A DNA stretch of 64,000 nucleotides from Murdochiella vaginalis. GTDB taxonomy: Bacteria; Bacillota; Clostridia; Tissierellales; Peptoniphilaceae. The position numbers were made by a program, and so were the translations under genes. Positions 24,857 to 34,414 of the stretch are shown piece after piece (position 1 is the stretch's first letter; every line of letters begins with the position of its first letter). Location of the stretch: positions 1,054,001 through 1,118,000 of the forward strand of contig NZ_LT632322.1 of NCBI RefSeq assembly GCF_900119705.1, in the 5' to 3' direction. The notes under the pieces were generated by a model. The model saw only the letters and a program-made list of their open reading frames with translations. It did not search any database and was not told the origin of the DNA.

Positions 24857-26045
24857 ATTTTTACCGGTCCCATCCGATCGGATGGGCGCCTTGTGGAATC
24901 TTCTCGCCTTGGAGGATGCCTGCGTCTTGGAATACGGGCCGGCGGGAACAACCCACTACGGGATTTCCTTGCTTGGAGAGCTGGGGCTTTCTGTGAACGG
25001 TCGCTACTTTGTCACCCATATGAACGAGTCCGATGTCGTCATGGGGGATACTAGGAACTTAGAAGAAGCCGTCCTTGAAATCGATCAGAGGCAAAAGCCG
25101 GCCCATCTCTTTGTCGTAGGTTCTTCTGTTTCCACCACCATTGGGACCGACCTGACGGGAATCTGTCACTACCTGCAAGAGGAGGTTCAAGCCAAGCTTC
25201 ACGTGCACAATTCTGGCGGCTTTGCAGGAGATTACCTCGTAGGGACGGAAGAAGTCTACCGGATGCTGGGGGAAATTGCTTTGGGCTGGGAAGAGAAGGA
25301 ACTATCGCAGCCTTTGAGAACCCCCTCCTGCAATCTCTTGGGTTTTTCTCCGGACCACTTTCGCCTAGAATCAGACCTTGTAGAGCTGGAGGATATGTTA
25401 GAAGAAGCTCTGGATATCACGGTCGCATCGACTTTTGTCGTCCGGGGGGCAATCCGGGACCTGGACCGGGCCCGACAGGCTGCTGTCTCTCTAGTTTTGA
25501 GAAAAGAAGCCCTGCCCTTAGCCCAAGCCTTGAAGGAAAAATGGGGGATTCCTTACCTGGAAGTTTGCTTCTACGGCTATGATGCAACTCGATCTTCGCT
25601 CCAAGCCATCGGGCAGATTTTGGGCCGAACATTGTCGAGAAGCTTTCAGGAAAAGTTGGAAAAGCGGAAAAGACAGGTTGCCTATTTCCCCATGTACCTT
25701 CGAAAAATAGGATCAGAGATCCATTTCTACAGCCTAGGCCCTAGTTTTTTGAATGAGGGATTGGCGGCAGCTATGTCCCCTTTGGGCATCCGATTTGAAC
25801 AGCAATTGCTGCCGGTAGAAGAGGAAAAAAGCCGCCTGCAGGCAATCCGGTCCTGGAAGGAAGGGATGGTCTTTGCTGACCAACAGACCTTAAACCTAGT
25901 GGATTCCAGCAACTACCCGCTTTTGACATCTTTTCCCTGGTTTGAAAGCCGGATTTACGCCAGCCACCTACCCTTTATGGGCCTGCGGGGCATGGACTTT
26001 CTGGCAGAACAGTTGATGACCTATTTGCTGCGGCGGGGCTTGTAA
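24843..26045 (+). CDS. NifK/BchB-like nitrogenase component 1 subunit
   Basis: This 400-residue protein is the likely partner of the D-like subunit. The start of the fold is clear: GALWNLLALEDACVLEYGPAGTTHYG corresponds to the P-cluster entry of NifK. However, the positions of the three cluster cysteines read Asp/Arg (residues 12-13), Thr36 and Val/Ser in GSSVSTTIGTDL. Cys27 is the only nearby cysteine. BchB has Asp36 as a fourth ligand where this has Thr36. VVGSSVSTTIG, RKEALPLAQALKEKWGIPYL and SFPWFESR are other conserved-looking blocks. The ATG at 24843 follows GGAGG; a TTG four codons earlier overlaps that site and is rejected. It starts 14 bases before the D-like stop. Confidence 0.82.
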   Translation: MAVTRFLPVPSDRMGALWNLLALEDACVLEYGPAGTTHYGISLLGELGLSVNGRYFVTHMNESDVVMGDTRNLEEAVLEIDQRQKPAHLFVVGSSVSTTIGTDLTGICHYLQEEVQAKLHVHNSGGFAGDYLVGTEEVYRMLGEIALGWEEKELSQPLRTPSCNLLGFSPDHFRLESDLVELEDMLEEALDITVASTFVVRGAIRDLDRARQAAVSLVLRKEALPLAQALKEKWGIPYLEVCFYGYDATRSSLQAIGQILGRTLSRSFQEKLEKRKRQVAYFPMYLRKIGSEIHFYSLGPSFLNEGLAAAMSPLGIRFEQQLLPVEEEKSRLQAIRSWKEGMVFADQQTLNLVDSSNYPLLTSFPWFESRIYASHLPFMGLRGMDFLAEQLMTYLLRRGL

Positions 26046-26076
26046 ATAGTTAACGAAAAAAAAGAAAGGAGAAGGT

Positions 26077-26625
26077 ATGAAATTTGTAGTAGCTTACCGC
26101 TCGTTGACCGGTTGCACGAAGAAGTTGGCGGAGGCCATTTACGAGAGCATTGACGAAGGGGAGAAAGAGCTTCTGGACATCAATGAAAGACCCGACATCT
26201 CGGATGCGGACATTGTCGCCTTGGGTTATTATGTGATCCAGGGAGGGCCGGATGATCTTGTCAAGGACTGGATCAGACAGGTCAAGGGAAAAAGGGTCTT
26301 TCTTTTCTGCACCCTGGCCTATTTTGCCGATTCTAAGCACGCGTTTGACTCCATGCAGTCGGCCATCGACCTAGTCGAAGAGGCCGGCGGGGAAGTTCTG
26401 GGCAACTTCATTGCCAATGGAGCCTTGGCTCCCGGTTTGATTGAAAGGTTTAAAAAGATGGCCCAGGAGAATCCGGACAACCCACACGCCTACACGGAAG
26501 AAAAGGGAATCCGGTATGAGATTTTCAAAGACCACCCCAGCCAAAAGGAGTGCGACCTAGCTGTAGAGCGGTTTCATGAGCGGGTTTTGCTGTCGCAGAG
26601 AATCCGCAAGTTGAAAGAGCAGTAA
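26077..26625 (+). CDS. Flavodoxin-like protein, probable electron carrier
   Basis: This 182-residue flavodoxin-fold protein has a phosphate-binding loop near the N-terminus (RSLTGCTKKLAEAI; S/T-x-T-G-x-T) and a LFCTLAYFADSKH segment for the FMN ring. It is shorter than long-chain redox enzymes and has no Fe-S cysteines. As the last gene of the operon, 31 bases after the K-like stop with AAAGGAGAAGG upstream, it could feed electrons to the NifH-like protein or reduce the bound substrate. Related flavodoxin-like proteins also occur with tetrapyrrole-modifying enzymes; this is association, not proof. Confidence 0.8.
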   Translation: MKFVVAYRSLTGCTKKLAEAIYESIDEGEKELLDINERPDISDADIVALGYYVIQGGPDDLVKDWIRQVKGKRVFLFCTLAYFADSKHAFDSMQSAIDLVEEAGGEVLGNFIANGALAPGLIERFKKMAQENPDNPHAYTEEKGIRYEIFKDHPSQKECDLAVERFHERVLLSQRIRKLKEQ

Positions 26626-26638
26626 GGGCTGGAAAAAG

Positions 26639-26687
26639 AGGCTCTTTGTCAAATCGTGTTGGTATTTTAGACAATATCAAAGAGCCT
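26639..26687. repeat. Inverted-repeat element, possible IS-end remnant
   Basis: AGGCTCTTTG (26639-26648) and CAAAGAGCCT (26678-26687) are perfect 10-base inverted ends around 29 bases, with TTGTC/GACAA also inverted inside. The absence of a T-run argues against a terminator. GGCTCTTTGTC ends remind me of ISL3-family termini; this is from memory. It lies at the downstream edge of the foreign-looking operon. Confidence 0.5.
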
Positions 26688-26689
26688 TC

Positions 26690-26730
26690 ACAGGGAGAAG
26701 ATAGATGCTTTATCTTCTCCCTGTCTTTTT
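26690..26730 (+). terminator. Strong terminator of the nitrogenase-like operon
   Basis: ACAGGGAGAAGATA (26690-26703) pairs perfectly with TATCTTCTCCCTGT (26711-26724) over a 7-base loop, followed by CTTTTT. Confidence 0.9.
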
Positions 26731-26859
26731 CCAGGAAGAATCCGCTTCAGAAGAACCGAAGTTTTTCAAGCGGCATTTTTTGCCTTCCAGACGGGAAAAA
26801 ATTTTTGCTGTGAAGGAAATAGTGTATACTGGAAGGGATCAGCGAAAGGAGAGAAGGAC

Positions 26860-27582
26860 ATGGACAATCGCTTGCTTCAAGTCGAAGAAGGCCTGGAAAA
26901 TCGTTTCTTATATCAGAATGATCCGGACTCGATGCATATTCTTCTTTCCATGATTGATCATCGCCAGAAGCTGGCGAATCTTCAGCCGGGGTATCGGCTG
27001 ATGAAGCAGATGAACACCTCATTAAATCGTTCTCTTCGCTATCGTAAAGATCGCGATTACATTGTTTCTGCGATTAAAAAACTGATCAATGATGACGTCA
27101 ATCGGTTTGAGTTGGCCGTTTTTTTAAAGGGCTATGTCTCGGGCGGTCAGGATGCTTTTTTTGTGGATCGTCTCGAGCGTCTGGCGCTTCAGGAATACGA
27201 GCCGGAGCAGCTGGAGATGGTCTCGATTCTTTATCACCATTGCAAGCAGGGGAAGGTGATGGGCCTGCAATCTATGGTTTTCCATCATATTAAAACCTCT
27301 ACCAAGGGAAATGAAGATGTACGCCGCTTTTCGAATCTCTACTGTCGGCGTGTACTGCGTAAAAAAATTCTGCAACTCAACGGTTCTTTAGATACACAGA
27401 TCGTACTCGATTTTGATCACCTTTCCCGTCTCACCGTTGAAGAGAGCGGGCTGGAGCTGAGTGAGCTCAATATGATTTATGGAAAGATTAATCACTTTTT
27501 ATACAATAATATTGCAAAAGTCTATCGGTATGCGTTCTGGATGGGCCTGAACGACGCCGTTTTGGACAGGTATGCGCGATGA
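26860..27582 (+). CDS. Uncharacterised protein coupled to ruvC
   Basis: This 240-residue, mostly helical, charged protein has no signal peptide, no membrane segment and no motif I recognise. GGAGAGAAGG lies upstream of the ATG, and TATACT at 26825-26830 is a possible -10. Its stop overlaps the ruvC start (ATGA), so it is made with the Holliday-junction resolvase and may act in DNA repair or cell-cycle control; that is inference from position only. Confidence 0.75.
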   Translation: MDNRLLQVEEGLENRFLYQNDPDSMHILLSMIDHRQKLANLQPGYRLMKQMNTSLNRSLRYRKDRDYIVSAIKKLINDDVNRFELAVFLKGYVSGGQDAFFVDRLERLALQEYEPEQLEMVSILYHHCKQGKVMGLQSMVFHHIKTSTKGNEDVRRFSNLYCRRVLRKKILQLNGSLDTQIVLDFDHLSRLTVEESGLELSELNMIYGKINHFLYNNIAKVYRYAFWMGLNDAVLDRYAR

Positions 27583-28073
27583 GAATCTTGGGCATTGATC
27601 CCGGCTTAGCGCGCATGGGCTACGGAATTGTAGATTTTGACGGTAATTTTATTCGTATGGTGACCTTCGGCTGTATTGAGACACCTGCACACATGCCGCT
27701 TCCGACAAGACTCCGACAAATAGATGAGCAATTGGATCAGCTGCTTAAAGACGCCGCGCCGGATGAGGCAGCCTTTGAGGAGCTGTTTTTCTATCAGAAT
27801 AAGACCACGGGTATTACGGTCGCACAGGCGCGTGGCGTGGAGGTGAATGCTGTCGAACGTCTGCATATACCGCTCTATGAATATACACCGGGGCAGATCA
27901 AGCAAGCCATCACCGGCTATGGTCGTGCAAATAAGGCGCAGATGCAGAATGCGGTAAAAATGCTGTTGCGCATGGAAAATATTCCGAAACCGGACGATGC
28001 CGCAGACGGGCTCGCCGTAGCTATCACGCATGCCTTTGGGCAGCGATTCAAAGAACAGCAACGAATGAGGTAG
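27579..28073 (+). CDS. ruvC: Holliday junction resolvase RuvC
   Basis: This 164-residue endonuclease resolves Holliday junctions. The RNase-H-like acidic residues are visible: Asp in GIDPGLARMGYG (residue 6), Glu in EELFFYQNK, and the C-terminal DDAADGLAVAITH. The family length is normal. It works with RuvAB, encoded directly downstream. Confidence 0.96.
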   Translation: MRILGIDPGLARMGYGIVDFDGNFIRMVTFGCIETPAHMPLPTRLRQIDEQLDQLLKDAAPDEAAFEELFFYQNKTTGITVAQARGVEVNAVERLHIPLYEYTPGQIKQAITGYGRANKAQMQNAVKMLLRMENIPKPDDAADGLAVAITHAFGQRFKEQQRMR

Positions 28074-28075
28074 TC

Positions 28076-28663
28076 ATGTACGCATATATTATCGGTCAGG
28101 TCACCGCCATGGAGTCCGAAAAACTGATTTTGGAAAACAACGGCATCGGCTATGAGTTGACGACTTCCACGAAGGCGATGTCTCGCTTTCAAGTAGGGGA
28201 AGAAGTAAAGGTCTATACGCGCTACATTGTGCGTGAAGACGGCGTTTTTCTCTATGGCTTTTATGATGAACAGGAACGGGAGATGTTTGATCAGCTGACG
28301 AAGGTGTCTGCCGTCGGACCGAAGGTGGCGATTTCCATCTTATCTGCGGTCGGCGTAGAAGGCATTGTGCATGCCGTACAGCACCAGGAGCTTTCCATTT
28401 TGACAAAGGCGCCCGGCGTCGGTAAAAAAACAGCCGGTCGGATTTTGTTGGAATTGGTGGATCAGATCAACGTTTTTTCGACTGTGACAAGCCCTCTTCC
28501 GCAAGAGGATGGGGAAGAACAGGCGGAATTTGCCGTGGCGCTGCAAGGCCTCATCAATCTTGGATATCAGCGCAGCGAAGCCATGCGCGCTTTAAACGGA
28601 TTGGATACCTCGCTTCCGCTTTCCGCGCTGATGCGTATGGCTTTACAAAGACTCGGATCATAA
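28076..28663 (+). CDS. ruvA: Holliday junction branch-migration protein RuvA
   Basis: This 195-residue DNA-binding subunit has an N-terminal OB domain (MYAYIIGQVTAME), two helix-hairpin-helix motifs (VSAVGPKVAISIL and APGVGKKTAGRILLEL), and a C-terminal domain III (LGYQRSEAMRAL) that contacts RuvB. It starts two bases after the ruvC stop. Confidence 0.96.
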   Translation: MYAYIIGQVTAMESEKLILENNGIGYELTTSTKAMSRFQVGEEVKVYTRYIVREDGVFLYGFYDEQEREMFDQLTKVSAVGPKVAISILSAVGVEGIVHAVQHQELSILTKAPGVGKKTAGRILLELVDQINVFSTVTSPLPQEDGEEQAEFAVALQGLINLGYQRSEAMRALNGLDTSLPLSALMRMALQRLGS

Positions 28664-28687
28664 TAGAGCGGTAGGAAGGAAACGGCT

Positions 28688-29704
28688 TTGGAACAGGATC
28701 GCATCATCGATATTCAGGCGAATTCGGAAGACACCTTTAATGAAGGCAATCTTCGTCCGCGTTGGCTTAAAGAATATATCGGACAAGAAAAGACAAAAGA
28801 AAAATTAAAAATATTTATGAATGCCGCAAAAACACGTGGCGAGGCGCTGGATCATGTGCTTCTTTCCGGCCCTCCGGGCTTAGGTAAAACCACTCTTGCT
28901 GGCATCATTGCCAATGAGATGGGATCGCGGCTGAAAATCACATCCGGGCCGGCCATTGAACGGCAGGGAGACCTAGCGAGCATTTTGACAAATTTGCATC
29001 GCGGGGATGTGCTTTTTATTGATGAAATTCATCGAATCAATCGAAATATCGAGGAAGTTCTGTATTCTTCCATGGAAGACTTTGCTCTCGACATCATGGT
29101 GGGGAAGGGCACGACCGCACAGAGCCTTCGCCTGGAATTGGAGCCCTTTACGCTCATCGGTGCGACGACTCGAAGCGGCATGCTTTCATCTCCCCTTCGT
29201 GATCGCTTCGGCGTGTTGATTACGTTTGAACCCTATCAACCGGATGAATTGGCGCGCGTTGTCAATCGATCGGCAAGTATTCTTGACATACCCATTGATG
29301 CGGAATGCGGCATGGAAATCGGTCGACGATCCCGCGGTACACCGCGTGTCGCCAATCGACTGCTGCGTCGAGTGCGAGACTTTGCTGAGGTCTGCGGAGA
29401 AGGAAAAATTACGCCGCAAATTACGCAGGAAGCGCTTCGCTTGTTGGAAGTGGATGAATTGGGATTGGATCGTGATGATCGCCGTTTCCTAAACGTGATT
29501 GCCGAGCTTTTTGGCGGCGGACCGGTGGGACTGGACACGGTCGCTGCTTCCATGGGAGAAGAAAGTCGCACGATTGAAGACGTCATTGAACCGTTTTTAA
29601 TGCAAATCGGCTTTTTGGCGCGTACCCCGCGCGGACGAGTTCTGACCACAAGCGCCTATCGCTATATGGGAAAAGCGATTCCTTCCCGTAATTTATTGGA
29701 ATAA
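28688..29704 (+). CDS. ruvB: Holliday junction branch-migration ATPase RuvB
   Basis: This 338-residue AAA+ motor has Walker [10 protein letters not shown], Walker B FIDEIH, sensor [18 protein letters not shown] with the arginine finger region, and a winged-helix C-terminus. It starts with TTG at 28688, preceded by AGGAAGGAA. Family length is normal. Confidence 0.96.
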   Translation: MEQDRIIDIQANSEDTFNEGNLRPRWLKEYIGQEKTKEKLKIFMNAAKTRGEALDHVLLSGPPGLGKTTLAGIIANEMGSRLKITSGPAIERQGDLASILTNLHRGDVLFIDEIHRINRNIEEVLYSSMEDFALDIMVGKGTTAQSLRLELEPFTLIGATTRSGMLSSPLRDRFGVLITFEPYQPDELARVVNRSASILDIPIDAECGMEIGRRSRGTPRVANRLLRRVRDFAEVCGEGKITPQITQEALRLLEVDELGLDRDDRRFLNVIAELFGGGPVGLDTVAASMGEESRTIEDVIEPFLMQIGFLARTPRGRVLTTSAYRYMGKAIPSRNLLE

Positions 29705-29792
29705 AGGTTCTTGCTTGCTGTTCGAGCCGATGAAAAGCAAGGAATGCCGGTGCTTTTTGTACCGCAGTACCGAAATAGAAAAAGGAGAAACG

Positions 29793-32068
<2,276 letters not shown>

Positions 32069-32109
32069 TGAGCACAGTCCGCACAGCCTTTCATTGGCTT
32101 TTCGTGCTG

Positions 32110-32118
32110 TGATACAAT
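32110..32118 (+). promoter_or_regulatory. Extended -10 promoter for yajC
   Basis: TGA-TACAAT is a good extended -10, placed 56 bases before the yajC ATG. No clear -35 is seen. Confidence 0.5.
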
Positions 32119-32173
32119 AAAACGAATTGGGAAAAAACAGACGGCCATGCCGTAAACGAAAAAGGAGAAGAAA

Positions 32174-32548
32174 ATGCCGAATAATTTTTATCCAATTGCC
32201 ATGTTGGCGGTGATGTTTGGGGCTATGTATTTTTTGATGATCCGTCCGCAAAAAAAACGCCAGGAAGAGATGGCAAAGGTTCGCGATAACCTGAAAATTG
32301 GCGATACGATTGTGACCATCGGAGGAATTCGCGGTAATGTCGTGTCCCTTACGGAAGATGCGTTTGAAATCGAAACCGGTCGGGATCATCACCGCATGGA
32401 ATTTTTGCGCAATGCGCTCTCCTATGTCGTTAAGCCGGTAGAAGGCTACGAGAAAAAGGAGAATGGTCTGCAGTGGGAAGGCGAAGCCGACACGGAGCCG
32501 GATACGGTGCAAAAAGCGGATCACGACGAGCAAAGCAATCAAGAATAA
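32174..32548 (+). CDS. yajC: Preprotein translocase subunit YajC
   Basis: This 124-residue protein has one membrane helix (about 5-20) followed by MIRPQKKRQEEM and the small domain LKIGDTIVTIGGIRGNVV typical of YajC, an accessory of the SecDF-YidC complex. The C-terminus is longer and acidic. AAAGGAGAAG precedes the ATG. secD and secF are not in the window. Confidence 0.93.
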   Translation: MPNNFYPIAMLAVMFGAMYFLMIRPQKKRQEEMAKVRDNLKIGDTIVTIGGIRGNVVSLTEDAFEIETGRDHHRMEFLRNALSYVVKPVEGYEKKENGLQWEGEADTEPDTVQKADHDEQSNQE

Positions 32549-32572
32549 GTTATGTGGCGATAAGGAGTGTGC

Positions 32573-34354
32573 ATGCGCTGGTTCCTGAAGAACAACCGAG
32601 CTGCTTATGAGGAACTGAGTAAGAAGACCTCTTTGCCGCCGCTTACCCGCTTATTATTGGCCAATCGCGGCGTAAAAGCAGAAGAAGCGGACGCATTTCT
32701 TCATCCCCAAGAGAAGGATTTTCATGATCCCTTTCTTTTTTCGGAAATGGAAATTGTAGTTTCTTATATTATGGAAAGCCTTGCTTCCGATACCCCCATA
32801 CGCATTATTGGCGACTATGATCAGGATGGCGTTGCGGCTACCGCTATTTTGGTCAAAGGGCTGCGTTACTTTGCCGAGAGGGAAGGAAAGGATCCGATAA
32901 CGGCGGTCAGCTACGCCATTCCGGATCGCATCGAGGACGGCTATGGCATCAATCCCTCGCTGGTCGCACAAGCCGAGGAAGAGGGAGTCGGCCTCATCAT
33001 CACGGTGGATAACGGTGTGGCGGCCTTTGCGGGGTTGGAAGAAGCGGTTGCGCGGCAGATTCCTGTGATCGTAACGGATCATCACGAACCGGCCATCGTG
33101 GAGGGAGAAGCAAAACGTCCGCCCTGTGAGGCACTCCTTAATCCCAAATTTCCCGGCGAAACCTATCCCTTTGATTCTCTATGTGGCGCTGGCATTGCTT
33201 TTAAGCTTATGCAGGCTTTATCGCGCTATGCGGATGTTCCGTTGCCTATTTTTGATGAATTGCTAAGCCTTGCTACGCTGGGAACCATCTGTGACATGAT
33301 GGATCTGAAAGGGGAAAATCGCGTCATCGTAACGCTTGGCCTACAGGCACTTAATGCCACCACAAATCCCGGCTTGCGCGCTCTTCTTGCTGCAAATTCT
33401 TGGAATCGTCCGGTCAGCGCGTATACGGTAGGCTTCATTATCGGTCCTTGCATTAATTCGTCCGGGCGATTACTGACTGCCCGCCTTGGAGTGGAGCTTT
33501 TTTTAGAACACGATCCGGAAACCGTCAACGCCTATGCACGCGAGTTGTATGCTCTGAATGAAGAACGAAAAGCTATGACACGAGAGGGCGTCGAAGTCGC
33601 TTTATCCGTGCTGGAAAAACGACCTTTACCCCAGGTGATCGTCGAGGTGTTACCGGATGTGCATGAAAGCTTATGCGGACTGATTGCCGGACGCATAAAG
33701 GATCGGTTTTACCGGCCAACGCTGATCTTTACGCCGGCGCAGGTCGGAAAAAAACTTCTAAAAGGATCCGGTCGCAGTGTAGAAGCCTATGACATGTTTT
33801 CATCCCTGAATCGTCACCGCGAGGAGTATGTTGCCTTCGGCGGGCATCGCATGGCCTGCGGCATTACCATCGAAGAAGAGAAGATTGATTCCTTGCGAAC
33901 GATATGGAATCGGGAAGCGAATTTATCCGCGTCGGATATGGAGCCCTCTATCGAAGCGGATGGAAAACTTTCTTTTTCCGGGCTTCACGTCGATGCGATG
34001 GAGCAGCTTGCTTCTCTCGCACCCTTTGGAAAGGGCAATCCGTCTCCGCTTTTTGCGGCTATGGGAGTCAATGTTCTGGGCTTGCGATTGGTAGGGAAGA
34101 ACCAAAACGTTTTGCAGGCTCGTCTGGAATCGCAGGGCGTGCCGATGCAGGCCGTAGCATTTTCCGGAGACGTGTTGTTACAAACGATGCAGCAGTCCTG
34201 CCCGGACGAGAGGAAGTCGGATCTTGTCGCGGCACTTCGCGGTCAGCCGTCCGGCTTGCGCCTGGATATTTTGTACTGCCCGGAATGGAATGAATACAAC
34301 GGCCGCAAATCCATTCAATTAAAATTAGCCGATATGCGTATCAGTGCGCTATAA
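32573..34354 (+). CDS. recJ: Single-stranded-DNA exonuclease RecJ
   Basis: This 593-residue 5'-3' exonuclease has the DHH-family motifs DYDQDGVAATAIL, TVDNG, VTDHHEP and CGAGIAFKL, and the DHHA1 region with FGGHRMACG. ATG 32573 is used because AAGGAG precedes it; a GTG two codons earlier overlaps that site. It acts in mismatch and recombination repair together with genes seen elsewhere in this window. Confidence 0.95.
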   Translation: MRWFLKNNRAAYEELSKKTSLPPLTRLLLANRGVKAEEADAFLHPQEKDFHDPFLFSEMEIVVSYIMESLASDTPIRIIGDYDQDGVAATAILVKGLRYFAEREGKDPITAVSYAIPDRIEDGYGINPSLVAQAEEEGVGLIITVDNGVAAFAGLEEAVARQIPVIVTDHHEPAIVEGEAKRPPCEALLNPKFPGETYPFDSLCGAGIAFKLMQALSRYADVPLPIFDELLSLATLGTICDMMDLKGENRVIVTLGLQALNATTNPGLRALLAANSWNRPVSAYTVGFIIGPCINSSGRLLTARLGVELFLEHDPETVNAYARELYALNEERKAMTREGVEVALSVLEKRPLPQVIVEVLPDVHESLCGLIAGRIKDRFYRPTLIFTPAQVGKKLLKGSGRSVEAYDMFSSLNRHREEYVAFGGHRMACGITIEEEKIDSLRTIWNREANLSASDMEPSIEADGKLSFSGLHVDAMEQLASLAPFGKGNPSPLFAAMGVNVLGLRLVGKNQNVLQARLESQGVPMQAVAFSGDVLLQTMQQSCPDERKSDLVAALRGQPSGLRLDILYCPEWNEYNGRKSIQLKLADMRISAL

Positions 34355-34414
34355 TAATGTAATTCGTTAGACAAGCGGTTCAGAAGAAGGATTTTACGTG
34401 GTGAGGGGGATGAC

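Noticed and set aside
23513-26045. A true nitrogen-fixing NifDK pair
   Set aside because: The FeMo-cofactor Cys and His positions are replaced, the K-like subunit lacks cluster cysteines, and nifB, nifE and nifN are absent from the window.
29705-29792. A preQ1 riboswitch before queA
   Set aside because: A hairpin CTTGCTT/AAGCAAG is present, but the short preQ1 aptamer pattern with its A-rich tail is not.
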